A stretch of 64,000 nt of DNA from Henriciella marina (lineage in GTDB: Bacteria > Pseudomonadota > Alphaproteobacteria > Caulobacterales > Hyphomonadaceae), in contig NZ_JAPWGW010000004.1 in assembly GCF_027213945.1 (NCBI RefSeq), positions 1 through 64,000 of the forward strand, written 5' to 3'. How positions within the stretch are numbered: position 1 is the stretch's first letter; each line of letters begins with the position of its first letter. This document shows, piece by piece, positions 24,970 through 33,789 of this stretch. Position numbers and translations under genes: made by a program. The notes beneath the pieces are model-generated. The model did not search any database, was not told the origin of the DNA, and was given only the letters and a program-made list of their open reading frames with translations.

Positions 24970-25286
24970 GGTACGCCCGGAAACGAGGTCACCATTTCAA
25001 TCTCAATGTCGGGAAAGCTCTCGACATACTGGATGGTGAAGTCGGGAAAACTGTCGACCATCTGCCACTCGCCGCAATCGTCGGGAAAACTCTCGACCAG
25101 CTTGACCTTCAGGTCAGGGAAGCTGTCGACGATCTTGACCTTGATGTCCGGAAAGCTGCTGACGACCTGAACCTTGCCATTCAGTGGCGTGCCTTCGAAC
25201 TGGCAGTCCGCGCCAACCACGTCCTCTGCGGCAGAGGCCAAGGCGCCAGTGGCCGCAAGGGCCAAAAGCGCCAGTGCGCGCCTCAT
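24966..25286 (-). CDS. Secreted 7(1) septoil-knot type repeat protein
   Basis: 106 residues: signal peptide (cleavage near ASA, residue 19), then a body made of about six short repeats each centred on a [S/D/E]SFPD motif, e.g. VVSSFPDIKVKIV, DSFPDLKVKLV, DSFPDFTIQYV, ESFPDIEIEMV, TSFPG. Two cysteines (in ADCQFEG and DDCGEW) may form a disulfide. The pattern CxFxGxxLxGKV followed by SFPD repeats matches what I recall as the 7(1) septoil knot domain family, a small secreted protein predicted to have an unusually deep knot; its function is unknown. Its ATG overlaps the phhA stop (ATGA), so it is translated after phhA; its 3' end overlaps astB by four bases. Confidence 0.8.
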   Translation of the reverse strand: MRRALALLALAATGALASAAEDVVGADCQFEGTPLNGKVQVVSSFPDIKVKIVDSFPDLKVKLVESFPDDCGEWQMVDSFPDFTIQYVESFPDIEIEMVTSFPGVP

Positions 25287-26164
25287 TTGCTGCCATCCAC
25301 CGGGGCGAGCCGCCCGCCGGCCTTTGCATAGGCCTGGCTGCCACGCGTAATCACAGCGTCATTGGCGACCACGTCTTCAGGCTTCAGTGCGAACTTCCCC
25401 TGCATCCGGTCATAGATGGGCGCGAAATCTGTCTTCACTGTGGCGTCGAAAAGCTGCTTATAGCTATCAATGACGAAATAGGTCTGCTGGAAATCGTCGA
25501 TCCGGTAGTCGGTCTTCATCAGGCGTTCGAGGTCGAACCCGATCCGGTTGGGGGAGGGGTCTTCCAGCGCGAAGATGCTCTCGGTCTTCGAGGAGACGAT
25601 GCCCGCGCCATAGATGCGCAGGCCTTCATCGGTCTGGATCAGGCCAAACTCCACCGTGTACCAGTAAAGCGCCGCTAGGTTTTTCAGGGCCGCAAAATCG
25701 AGGCTGCGAAGCCCGCCCTTGCCATAGGCCTCCATATAGTCGGCGAAGACCGGATTGGTCAGCATCGGCACATGCCCAAACACATCGTGGAAGACGTCCG
25801 GCTCTTGCAGGTAATCGAGTTCATTACGCTTGCGGATGAACTGGCCTGCCGGAAAGCGGCGATTGGCAAGATGGTCGAAGAAAACCTCATCCGGCACGAG
25901 TCCTGGCACAGCCACGACGCGCCAGCCTGTCAGGGATTCAAGCTCATCCGACATGGCTTCAAATTCGGGTATGCCGCCCTTGCCGAGGTCCAGCGCCTTC
26001 AGGCCTTCAAGGAATTCAGGCGCCGCCCGGCCCGGCAGCACGTCCATCTGCCGCTTGTACAGCAGGTCCCAGACAACATGCTCATCGGCCGTATAATCCG
26101 ACCAGCCCTGATCAATGGTCCAGTCGTCTCTTGCGTTGGCGGGTTTTTCGGAATGGTTGCTCAT
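25283..26164 (-). CDS. phhA: Phenylalanine 4-hydroxylase
   Basis: 293 residues, the bacterial monodomain type. It converts Phe to Tyr with tetrahydropterin and O2. The iron ligands are visible: the two His in PDVFHDVFGHVPML and the Glu in WYTVEFGLI. The ATG at 26164 (MSNHSEKPANARDDW) gives the usual N-terminus; the frame continues upstream without a ribosome site. It is divergent from fah-maiA across about 90 bases, so the Phe/Tyr degradation genes probably share a control region. The knot-protein gene follows with overlapping stop/start. Confidence 0.96.
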   Translation of the reverse strand: MSNHSEKPANARDDWTIDQGWSDYTADEHVVWDLLYKRQMDVLPGRAAPEFLEGLKALDLGKGGIPEFEAMSDELESLTGWRVVAVPGLVPDEVFFDHLANRRFPAGQFIRKRNELDYLQEPDVFHDVFGHVPMLTNPVFADYMEAYGKGGLRSLDFAALKNLAALYWYTVEFGLIQTDEGLRIYGAGIVSSKTESIFALEDPSPNRIGFDLERLMKTDYRIDDFQQTYFVIDSYKQLFDATVKTDFAPIYDRMQGKFALKPEDVVANDAVITRGSQAYAKAGGRLAPVDGSK

Positions 26165-26253
26165 GCAACTATTATAGCGCACTAAACTCTGAAAGAAATG
26201 GAAAGCTGGTCTTCGCACTGGCACAACGACCGCAGAGGAAAGGAACGCCGCAT

Positions 26254-27261
26254 ATGAAACTTGCCAGCCTCAAACAGGGACGCGACGGCCAGCTGGTCGT
26301 CGTCTCGAAAGACCTCACCCGCTATGCCGAAGCAACGCATATCGCGCCGACGCTGCAGGCCGCGCTCGATGACTGGGACCTTGTGGCGCCGAAACTGGCT
26401 GCCCTCGCAATTGATGTCGAAGTCGGTTCGGTCCCGACCAAGCGCTTCCATGAGCATGATTGCGAATCGCCGCTGCCACGCGCCTATCAGTGGGCCGACG
26501 GGTCTGCCTACATCAACCATGTGGAGCTCGTTAGAAAAGCGCGCGGCGCAGAAGTGCCGGAAAGCTTCTATTCCGACCCGCTCATGTATCAGGGTGGCTC
26601 TGACAGCTTCCTCGGCCCGCGCGATAATATTCCGCTCGGCGACAAGGCCTGGGGCCTCGATTTTGAGGCAGAGGTTTGCGTCGTGACCGGCGACGTTCCG
26701 ATGGGTATCGACGCAAAGTCGGCGCTCGATCAGGTCAAGCTCATCATGATCTGTAATGATGTCAGCCTGCGCGGCCTCATCTCGAATGAGCTCGCCAAGG
26801 GGTTCGGCTTCTTCCAGTCCAAACCGTCCAGCGCATTCGCACCTGTTGCCGTGACGCCTGATGAGCTTGGCGACGCCTGGAAGGATGGCAAGCTCCACCT
26901 GCCAATGCTGTCGACCTATAATGGCAAGCCGTTCGGCAAGCCTGAATGCGATGTCGACATGACATTCGACTTTGGCACGCTGGTCGCTCACGCAGCGAAG
27001 ACCCGTCCGCTCTGCGCCGGCACGATCATCGGGTCCGGCACGATCTCTAACCGCGACCCCGATGGCGGCGCGGGCAAGCCGGTCGCCGATGGCGGCCTTG
27101 GCTATTCCTGTATCGCCGAGATCCGCATGATCGAGACGATCCGGGACGGCAAGCCTGCGACAAGCTTCATGGATGTTGGCGACAACATCCGCATCGAAGT
27201 GAAGGACAGGGCCGGGCACACCGTCTTCGGCGCAATCGAGCAGGATGTGGTGAAGGCATGA
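26254..27261 (+). CDS. Fumarylacetoacetate hydrolase family protein
   Basis: 335 residues; cleaves fumarylacetoacetate (or a close analogue) to fumarate and acetoacetate, the last step of tyrosine degradation. The catalytic-domain features are present: LDFEAEVCVVTGDVP with the metal-binding Glu, ICNDVSLRG with the Asp, GFGFFQSKPSSAFAPVAVTP, and AGTIIGSGTISNRDP. The ATG at 26254 follows AGAGGAAAGGA. The stop overlaps the maiA start by four bases, which strongly supports the tyrosine-pathway role rather than a generic FAH-family hydrolase. Confidence 0.92.
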   Translation: MKLASLKQGRDGQLVVVSKDLTRYAEATHIAPTLQAALDDWDLVAPKLAALAIDVEVGSVPTKRFHEHDCESPLPRAYQWADGSAYINHVELVRKARGAEVPESFYSDPLMYQGGSDSFLGPRDNIPLGDKAWGLDFEAEVCVVTGDVPMGIDAKSALDQVKLIMICNDVSLRGLISNELAKGFGFFQSKPSSAFAPVAVTPDELGDAWKDGKLHLPMLSTYNGKPFGKPECDVDMTFDFGTLVAHAAKTRPLCAGTIIGSGTISNRDPDGGAGKPVADGGLGYSCIAEIRMIETIRDGKPATSFMDVGDNIRIEVKDRAGHTVFGAIEQDVVKA

Positions 27262-27905
27262 GTGAGCTGAAACTCTATGACTATTGGCGCTCATCCGCAG
27301 CTTACAGGCTGCGGATTGCGCTGAACCTCAAAGGCCTCGACTACACCTCCCAGTCGGTGAACATCGCCCCGGGCGCGGACGAGCAGTTTCAGGATGGCTA
27401 TCGCGCTCTCAACCCGCAGATGCGCGTGCCGACGCTGGAAGTCGATGGCCGCCGTTCGGGCCAGTCCATGGCCATTCTGGAGTGGCTGGATGAAACCTAT
27501 CCAGAGCCATCATTCTTCCCGGCTGACACCTGGGCCCGCCTTCAGGTGCGCGCCTTCGCCGACATCATCGCCTGCGACATCCACCCCATCAACAACCTGT
27601 CAGTGCTGATCAAGCTTCGCAAAGAGCTGGGGCAGGACGATGCGGGCGTTGGTGAGTGGTACCGCGACTGGATAATTCGTGGCTTCACAGCACTGGAGGA
27701 AATGGCTGAACCTCACAAGGCCAATGCCTTCCTGTTCAGCGATCAGCCAACGCTGGCTGATATCTGTCTCGTGCCGCAAATGGCGAATGCGCGCCGCTAC
27801 GATACCGACCTCAGCCAGTTCCCGCGTCTGGTCCAAGTCGATGCAGCCTGCCAGAAGTTTGAGGCTTTCGCGAAAGCCGCGCCGGACATGGTGAAACCTG
27901 ACTAG
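27258..27905 (+). CDS. maiA: Maleylacetoacetate isomerase (zeta-class GST)
   Basis: 215 residues with the zeta-GST active-site stretch WRSSAAYRLRIALNLKGL (the S-S-x-x-x-R signature with Ala where Cys is common) and the thioredoxin-fold NPQMRVPTLEVDG and QSMAILEWLDE glutathione-site segments. It isomerises maleylacetoacetate to fumarylacetoacetate using glutathione. Coupled to the preceding gene by an ATGA overlap. hmgA and hpd are not in the window. Confidence 0.93.
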   Translation: MSELKLYDYWRSSAAYRLRIALNLKGLDYTSQSVNIAPGADEQFQDGYRALNPQMRVPTLEVDGRRSGQSMAILEWLDETYPEPSFFPADTWARLQVRAFADIIACDIHPINNLSVLIKLRKELGQDDAGVGEWYRDWIIRGFTALEEMAEPHKANAFLFSDQPTLADICLVPQMANARRYDTDLSQFPRLVQVDAACQKFEAFAKAAPDMVKPD

Positions 27906-27917
27906 GGAGCAGACGTT

Positions 27918-28406
27918 CTAGTTCGCCTGCTCGCGCTTCAGGGCATAACCATCAGCCGTGCGATCCAGGACGAATGGAATGTCCGGATGGCTGACGGGTG
28001 TGTCGCTGTCATCGATCAGAAGATTGCCCTCTGAGACATAGGCCACGTAATGCGTCTTATCGTTCTCTGCGAAGAGGTGATAATAGGGCTGGTCCTTGGA
28101 CGGGCGCAGATGCTCCGGGATGGCTTCGTACCATTCTTCGGAATTGGCGAAAACCGGATCGACGTCGAAGATCACACCGCGAAATCCGAACATGCGATGT
28201 TTTACAACCTCACCGATCTGGAATTTCGCCTGTCTGCGGTCGATGGCGAAAGGCTGGTGGCCGTCTTCGCCATAGGATTCGTCTGTCTGTGATGCTTCGG
28301 TCATGGGATCCACATGTGCGACCTGAGCTTCGTGTTCCGGCTCAACTGGCTTACGGGCGCTGAACAAAGCGGCAAGTCGCGAGAATATGCTGGGTCGTTG
28401 GCTCAT
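27918..28406 (-). CDS. hspQ: HspQ/YccV-like heat shock protein
   Basis: 162 residues. The C-terminal 105 or so match HspQ (hemimethylated-DNA-binding/YccV fold): KFQIGEVVKHRMFGFRGVIFDVDP, PYYHLFAENDKTHYVAYVSEGNL. HspQ in enterics stimulates Lon and is heat induced. The first 55 residues are an extra basic then acidic, low-complexity extension not found in E. coli HspQ. Start is ATG at 28406, directly preceded by an in-frame GTG. Convergent with maiA. Confidence 0.88.
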   Translation of the reverse strand: MSQRPSIFSRLAALFSARKPVEPEHEAQVAHVDPMTEASQTDESYGEDGHQPFAIDRRQAKFQIGEVVKHRMFGFRGVIFDVDPVFANSEEWYEAIPEHLRPSKDQPYYHLFAENDKTHYVAYVSEGNLLIDDSDTPVSHPDIPFVLDRTADGYALKREQAN

Positions 28407-28457
28407 CACTGTTCAATGTGATATTGACGCTACTAACCGACAAGATTTGGGCCTCAC

Positions 28458-29582
28458 ATGGCTGAAAAAAAATCGCGCGGCGGGCAAAGGCGTAACCGCC
28501 GGCCCGCGCGCAACGACCGGCGGCCACCGCTTTATGCGGCGGTGGACCTCGGCACCAACAATTGCAGGCTGCTGGTCGCTGCGCCGACGCGCAAGGGCTT
28601 CAACGTGGTCGATTCCCACTCGCAGATCGCCCGTCTGGGCGAGGGGCTCGAGCAATCGGGCCGTCTATCTGAAGTTGCAATGGATCGGGCCTTTGACGCC
28701 CTCGGCGCCATCTCGAAAAAGCTGAAAGCAAAGCGCGTAGGGCATGTACGCTGTATCGCGACCGAAGCCTGCCGCAAGGCAGAGAATGGCGCTGATTTCA
28801 TCAAGGAAATCCGCGAACGAACGGGCCTCACCTTTAAGATTATCGGCCCACAGGAAGAAGCGCGCCTCGCCCTGATCGGCTGTCATAACCTCATCGATGA
28901 GGACGCAAAATCTGTCCTCGTTCTCGACATAGGCGGCGGATCGACTGAGCTTTCACTGGTCGACGCTGCCGTGGCACGCGATAGCGGTCTGGACGGCATG
29001 CTGAAAAAGCCGCCCATCAAGGCGTGGACCAGCGTGCCGCTTGGCGTGGTCACCCTGACAGAGGCGTTTGCTCATCTCGAAACAGAGGAAGAGGCCTATC
29101 CGGCCATGCTGGAACGGGCAAGATCCTATGTCGAAAAATGGGCCGAGAAGCACGATATTCGCAAAATGCTCGCCGATGAGACATCTCACATCATCGGCAC
29201 GTCGGGCACGGTCACTTGCGTCGCCGGGGTCCATTTCGGGCTGGAGAAATACCGCCGCGACCTCGTAGACGGGCAGTGGATGGATCATGATGGCTGCTAT
29301 TCCACCATGGATGCACTCATCACAGCCGGCCCCGAAGGCCGGGCCAACTTCCCGACCATTGGTCATGACCGGGCAGGGCTCATGCTGGCAGGCTGCGCTC
29401 TGATGGATGCGGTCTGGTCGCTGGCTCCACATGCGCGTATGCGGGTGGCTGACAGGGGGCTTCGCGAAGGCCTCCTCCTGTCGATGATGAAGGGGCCGAA
29501 ACGCAAGCGCTCCCGGGGTGGACGCAAGCGCAGATTACAACAGAATAGCGGCAACAAGGCTGCGGCGGAGGCAAAGTCATGA
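28458..29582 (+). CDS. Ppx/GppA family phosphatase
   Basis: 374 residues of the exopolyphosphatase/guanosine pentaphosphate phosphatase family (actin-like ATPase fold). Motifs: YAAVDLGTNNCRLLVA (phosphate 1), ATEACRKAENG, EEARLALIG, LVLDIGGGSTELSLVD (phosphate 2) and GTSGTVTCVAGV. It hydrolyses polyphosphate or pppGpp; the two cannot be told apart by eye. It lacks the long C-terminal HD-like domain of E. coli Ppx (513 residues), giving the short form usual in alphaproteobacteria. Its stop overlaps rlmE, starting a four-gene coupled RNA-related operon. Confidence 0.92.
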   Translation: MAEKKSRGGQRRNRRPARNDRRPPLYAAVDLGTNNCRLLVAAPTRKGFNVVDSHSQIARLGEGLEQSGRLSEVAMDRAFDALGAISKKLKAKRVGHVRCIATEACRKAENGADFIKEIRERTGLTFKIIGPQEEARLALIGCHNLIDEDAKSVLVLDIGGGSTELSLVDAAVARDSGLDGMLKKPPIKAWTSVPLGVVTLTEAFAHLETEEEAYPAMLERARSYVEKWAEKHDIRKMLADETSHIIGTSGTVTCVAGVHFGLEKYRRDLVDGQWMDHDGCYSTMDALITAGPEGRANFPTIGHDRAGLMLAGCALMDAVWSLAPHARMRVADRGLREGLLLSMMKGPKRKRSRGGRKRRLQQNSGNKAAAEAKS

Positions 29583-30292
29583 GCGATGACGAAAAGCGGC
29601 GCTGGAAAGGCCCGCCTAAGGAAAAGCAACAGACATCCGGTCGCCGCATGACCGAGCGCAAGATCATTGCCCACAACGCCAAGGATGAAAGCTCCAAACG
29701 CTGGATCGAACGCCAGCTATCGGACCCGTACGTCCAGCGCGCGAAGAAGGACAATTACCGCGCGCGCGCAGCCTACAAGTTGCTGGAAATCGACGAGAAA
29801 GCAAACATCCTGCGCGGCGCAAAGCGCGTCGTCGACCTTGGTTGCGCGCCGGGTGGCTGGATTCAGGTCTGCCTGCGTAGCGGCGTGAAAGAGATTGTCG
29901 GCATCGACCTTCTGGCTGTCGATCCCATCCCAGGGGCGCACATCATCCAGGGCGACATCAATGAAGGCGAGGATGTCGAGAAGATGATGGAAGGGCTGTC
30001 CGGCCCGCCAGATCTCGTCCTCTCCGACATGGCAGCGAACACGACCGGTCATAAGCAGACAGACAGCCTGCGCACAGCCGCGCTCGCTGAAATGGCGCTC
30101 TGGTTCGCCAGTGAGCATCTGACCCCGGGCGGCAATTTCTGCAGCAAGGTTTTCCAGGGCGGGGCGACGCCTGACATGCTGAATGACCTCAAGCGCATGT
30201 TCAAAACCGTCAAACACATCAAGCCGCCTGCGAGCCGGGCCGGCTCGCCAGAGCTGTTTGTCGTTGCGCTCGGATATCGCGGACGCTCATGA
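29579..30292 (+). CDS. rlmE: 23S rRNA 2'-O-methyltransferase RlmE
   Basis: 237 residues of the RrmJ/FtsJ family (E. coli 209), methylating U2552 of 23S rRNA with SAM. The SAM motif is VDLGCAPGGWIQV, and the catalytic K-D-K-E set is seen as RARAAYKL, LSDMAAN, SKVFQGG and GSPELFVVA. The N-terminal 40 residues are a basic extension. ATGA overlaps with both neighbours indicate tight coupling. Confidence 0.96.
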   Translation: MSDDEKRRWKGPPKEKQQTSGRRMTERKIIAHNAKDESSKRWIERQLSDPYVQRAKKDNYRARAAYKLLEIDEKANILRGAKRVVDLGCAPGGWIQVCLRSGVKEIVGIDLLAVDPIPGAHIIQGDINEGEDVEKMMEGLSGPPDLVLSDMAANTTGHKQTDSLRTAALAEMALWFASEHLTPGGNFCSKVFQGGATPDMLNDLKRMFKTVKHIKPPASRAGSPELFVVALGYRGRS

Positions 30293-31344
30293 GCCAGCCG
30301 CCGCGGATCCTCGTGCATCGCACGCCGGGAGAGGTCCGTGCTGCGGCGTTCGATAGCGCAGGCAAGCCGTTCCGCCTCTTTGTTGAGCGCTGGGGCGGCG
30401 GAGCAGGTGGCCTGCGCCTAGGTGATGTGGTCGAAGCCCGCCTCCGTCGCCGCGCGCCAGAGCAGGGCGGGGCGTTCTTTGAAGCCTCTTCTGGCGAAGA
30501 AATCTTCGTGCGTACGAACGATACCGGCAAGCGGACCGAAGGCGCGAGCGCACCGGTCGAAATCGTCATGGAAGCGCGCCGTGACAAGCTCGCCCGCGGC
30601 AAACCCAGAAAGTCGCTGCCCACCGAAACCGTCTCCGCAATCGATCGCTGGCGTGCCTTTATCTCTGAGGCTGCGACGGTCGACACCGCCGAGACTACAT
30701 CTGACTTTGACCAGATCGACAGCGCCTTCGACGAAGCGCTCGCCAGCTGGTGCCCGCTGCCCGGCGGCGGCAATCTCGGGATCGAGCGCACCCGCGCGCT
30801 GACCGCCATCGACATCGACACCGCAGGGCGCATCTCAAAGGGCAGCGCCGGCGCGCGCGCTTTCAGCGTGAACCGCGAAGCTGTGCAGGAAGCAGCACGC
30901 CAGCTCTCTCTCCGCAACCTTGGCGGCCTCGTCGTGCTCGATTGCGTCGGCCCCATCACGCAATCGACAGCCGACAAGCTGCGCGCCGGTCTGCAGGAAA
31001 GCTTCGCCGCCTGTTCAAGCCGTCAGATCGAGGCGCTCAAACCCTCGCCATTCGGCCTGCTTCAGGCTCAGCTTGCCTGGACACATGCGCCCGTCGAAGA
31101 TTGGCTGCTGGACGCTCAGGGACGACAGACGCCAGAGACTGAACTCCTCGCTCTCTTCAGGGCTGCCGCACGCGAAACGGCTGCCAATCGCACCGGCTTC
31201 TACAGGCTCACCCTGTCGGCGCACGCCCTGCAGGCCTATATAGCGCGGCGAAAGAAATGCGATGACCTGCTGCGAGAGGCCTTTTCGGGCCGGGTGAAGA
31301 TCGCCAGCGGCAAGGGCGAGAAATCCGTGGTGAGAAAAGAATGA
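30289..31344 (+). CDS. Minimal ribonuclease E/G family protein
   Basis: 351 residues. The catalytic core of the RNase E/G family can be followed: an S1-like N-terminal region, then LTAIDID (metal-binding Asp segment) and RNLGGLVVLDCVG (second Asp segment, compare GGLIVIDFID), and a C-terminal helical part ending LTLSAHALQAYIARR. It is much shorter than RNase G (489) and lacks the canonical zinc-link CPxCxG. Such compact forms are found next to yacG in alphaproteobacteria. Catalytic ability is likely but not certain because several core positions differ (Cys for Phe after the second Asp). Overlaps rlmE and yacG by ATGA. Confidence 0.85.
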   Translation: MSQPPRILVHRTPGEVRAAAFDSAGKPFRLFVERWGGGAGGLRLGDVVEARLRRRAPEQGGAFFEASSGEEIFVRTNDTGKRTEGASAPVEIVMEARRDKLARGKPRKSLPTETVSAIDRWRAFISEAATVDTAETTSDFDQIDSAFDEALASWCPLPGGGNLGIERTRALTAIDIDTAGRISKGSAGARAFSVNREAVQEAARQLSLRNLGGLVVLDCVGPITQSTADKLRAGLQESFAACSSRQIEALKPSPFGLLQAQLAWTHAPVEDWLLDAQGRQTPETELLALFRAAARETAANRTGFYRLTLSAHALQAYIARRKKCDDLLREAFSGRVKIASGKGEKSVVRKE

Positions 31345-31526
31345 GCAAGTCGATCTGTCCGATCTGCGAAAGCCGGTCAGCCGATCCAAAATTCCGGCCC
31401 TTTTGTTCCAAACGTTGCGCCGATGTGGATCTGTCGCGCTGGCTAAAGGGTGGGTATGCCATTCCTGGGCGCCCCTCTGACCAGGCAGAAGAGACACCAA
31501 GCTACAAGGAAGAGCGCGACGAGTAG
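31341..31526 (+). CDS. yacG: DNA gyrase inhibitor YacG
   Basis: 61 residues. The four zinc cysteines are at 6, 9, 22 and 26 (CPIC and CSKRC), followed by ADVDLSRWLKGGYAIPG, the family signature. YacG binds GyrB and zinc. The position after an RNase E/G gene is the standard alphaproteobacterial arrangement. Confidence 0.96.
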   Translation: MSKSICPICESRSADPKFRPFCSKRCADVDLSRWLKGGYAIPGRPSDQAEETPSYKEERDE

Positions 31527-31585
31527 CGGGCAAGCGTTTTTGGTGGCAGGATACCGCTTGCCTGAAAAACGAAAGTGGCTAAGCC

Positions 31586-31984
31586 ATGCGCACCTACCTT
31601 CTTTCCGCCAGCTTCATCCTTCTTGCTGCCTGCGCTGTGCCGGGCGAAACCACGCCTGACGACGGCCATGCCGGCACAAACTATGAGCGCATCACTTTCG
31701 AAGGCGAAGTCGCCACCCCGGCTGAACGCGCGCGCTGCGAAGCTGCAGGTGGCACGGTCCAGCGGGCCGGCATGCTTGGCTGGGAAAATTGCATCCAAAC
31801 TTTCGCGGACGGCGGTGAGGCCTGCTCTGACAGCTCCGACTGTATGGGTGAGTGCCGCAATACCGGCGAGTTTGCTGAAGCGGGCACGCCTGCAACCGGC
31901 CAGTGCACCGTGAATGACAATGTCTTCGGTTGCTACCAGACGATCGAAAACGGGCGCGCAGGCGGCGCGCTCTGCGTCGACTGA
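31586..31984 (+). CDS. Cys-rich lipoprotein of unknown function
   Basis: 132 residues. Lipobox LLAAC places the lipidated Cys at residue 16. The mature protein has eight further cysteines spread over about 90 residues (for example ARCEAAGG, WENC, EACSDSSDCMGECR, GQCTVND, FGCYQT, ALCVD), suggesting a disulfide-stabilised extracytoplasmic domain. The SSDCxGECR run recalls small extracellular disulfide-rich modules, but no family can be named. It stands between yacG and a convergent diguanylate cyclase gene. Confidence 0.75.
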   Translation: MRTYLLSASFILLAACAVPGETTPDDGHAGTNYERITFEGEVATPAERARCEAAGGTVQRAGMLGWENCIQTFADGGEACSDSSDCMGECRNTGEFAEAGTPATGQCTVNDNVFGCYQTIENGRAGGALCVD

Positions 31985-31989
31985 GCGGC

Positions 31990-33666
31990 TCAGGTCGGCC
32001 GTGTCCGCATGGCGCCGGGCCTTTCCTCATGAGTAAGGGTCCCTGCACTCGACCATGGCTGAATAAGAATGTCGGCGGCGTGAGGGAGCTTGGCCATGTA
32101 AGCCAGCTTGTCGGCCGCTCCCATCAAGCTTGAAAAGCTGACATTGTCGGGCATCGGTCCTGCGATCGCGCCGATATTGGCCTGCACAGAAAAGCTGTTG
32201 CCTGCATAGCTGACTGGCTGGCTGACAAGTTCGCTGACGTCTGAAAGCAGCTTGTCAACTTTGTCCCGGCTAATCCCGGCGCGGACGAGAATGATGAATT
32301 CATCTCCACCAATCCGAAAGAAATCGGACTGTTTGGGCAGGACGGCTGAGATACGGCGGCTGATCTCTTTCAGGAGGTGGTCGCCAGCTGCATGTCCGTA
32401 AGTGTCATTCACCGCCTTGAACTTGCGAAGGTCCATCAGGGCGAGCGCGCTCAGGTCGAGATGACCACTATCAAAGCGCCTCGCGCTTTCGGTCATCGCT
32501 CGTCTGTTGGGCAGGCCAGTCAGAATATCGGTTCGGGCCGCGCGAGCCTCCCCGCGATATTTGAAGGCGAGTACGCCATTGAATCTGAGCGCCGTCAGAA
32601 AAAGACCTATGGCGACCAGGTGATGGTTAATTGACAGGTAGGGGGTAAGATCAAGGAGACGGCCATAGATCCAGACCGTTGCCAGAATGGTCGGACACCA
32701 GCCAATCAGGAGCCCTGTCGCTTGCCCCTGGCGCTGATAGGCAAGAGCGGCCAGCAAGCCAAGAATGATGAGCGGGGCAGCGATAAACGCAAAGAGGAAA
32801 GCCAGCGACGCGAAGGCATGGCCAAGAAGCGGCGCGAGCAGTGTTGGCAAGGCGGCATATTGCAGAATTCGAAATGTGCCACTGATCCGCGGCGTCGCGA
32901 CCGGCTTGATATTGGCGCGCAGGAAAACGACCGCGTTCCAGAGCAGGACGGCTTGCGACGTCAGGAGTAGATGACGTGTGTCGAGGACGACGCCTCGAAA
33001 AAGGCTTCCCAGCAAACCACTGGAAATGAGGACGTAGAAAGCCGCACTGATTGCAAAACCAATAAAAGCGGCCGTGTCTGACCGATCCAGTACCCTGCCG
33101 AGCGCCGCTGTCTGGAATGCGAGCGCCAGAAACAGAGCGATTAGCGAAACACTGATGGTTCCGAACACGGCCACTTCGCCGATAATCCGGCGTGGGCTTC
33201 CGATCTCATATGGAAGGATCAGAAAGTCTGGATGGGTAATACGGACATAATAGTCGCTGGCAGGCACGTCACTCGAAGGCGGCAGCGCCCAGACTGGATA
33301 TTGCAAGGGCAGGGGCGTGACGCTCGTGACGTCCGTGCGCCCGTTTGGGGCCTGTCGGACTGCGTGCAATTCGACGTCCTTGAGATAAGGGTATTTTAGT
33401 TGAAGCCATTGCGGCGTCTCACAATGCCCCCCCGCCGAATGCCTTAGTCTTAGCCAGAGAGTCCCGGTTGCGCTTCGGCCTTCGTACAGGCCGCTATTGC
33501 GCTCTTGGAGCGGTACAAAGCTGTCAGTATGATCGCTAAGGTCTGAAATGCTGAGAGAAGGCTGCGTGTCCTCGAATACGCTCGCCTCATATTTACAATC
33601 TTGCGCGCCAGCTGCCGCGAAATTCGCAGACACGATCAGTATCAAGATAAAAATAACTGAGCGCAT
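31990..33666 (-). CDS. 7TM-DISM type membrane diguanylate cyclase
   Basis: 558 residues from the ATG at 33666, chosen for the GAGGGA ribosome site and signal peptide (MRSVIFILILIVSANFAAAG). A periplasmic DISMED2-like beta domain (about 25-170; note GTLWLRLRH and YYVRITHPDF) is followed by about seven membrane helices (170-370) and a GGDEF domain (TGLPNRRAMTE through RIGGDEFIILVRAG). It should make cyclic-di-GMP in response to an external ligand. The RxxD inhibitory site five residues before GGDEF is not conserved (KQSD and shifted), so product inhibition may be missing. Confidence 0.9.
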   Translation of the reverse strand: MRSVIFILILIVSANFAAAGAQDCKYEASVFEDTQPSLSISDLSDHTDSFVPLQERNSGLYEGRSATGTLWLRLRHSAGGHCETPQWLQLKYPYLKDVELHAVRQAPNGRTDVTSVTPLPLQYPVWALPPSSDVPASDYYVRITHPDFLILPYEIGSPRRIIGEVAVFGTISVSLIALFLALAFQTAALGRVLDRSDTAAFIGFAISAAFYVLISSGLLGSLFRGVVLDTRHLLLTSQAVLLWNAVVFLRANIKPVATPRISGTFRILQYAALPTLLAPLLGHAFASLAFLFAFIAAPLIILGLLAALAYQRQGQATGLLIGWCPTILATVWIYGRLLDLTPYLSINHHLVAIGLFLTALRFNGVLAFKYRGEARAARTDILTGLPNRRAMTESARRFDSGHLDLSALALMDLRKFKAVNDTYGHAAGDHLLKEISRRISAVLPKQSDFFRIGGDEFIILVRAGISRDKVDKLLSDVSELVSQPVSYAGNSFSVQANIGAIAGPMPDNVSFSSLMGAADKLAYMAKLPHAADILIQPWSSAGTLTHEERPGAMRTRPT

Positions 33667-33789
33667 CTCACCGTCCCTCAGCCATAGCGGTATCAATTCT
33701 AAATTGCGGCCCCGTTAAGAGAATACGCGAATTAAGCGGATCCGGCTTGCCTCGACGTGTCGACGGCCAGAATGCAGACAACCCTTGAG

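Noticed and set aside
26182-27294. 370-residue minus-strand open frame
   Set aside because: It is antisense to the fumarylacetoacetate hydrolase gene and shows no protein family features.
27906-27932. GAGCAG...CTGCTC hairpin between maiA and hspQ
   Set aside because: Short stem lying mostly within the hspQ coding end and without a T-run; not convincing as a terminator.
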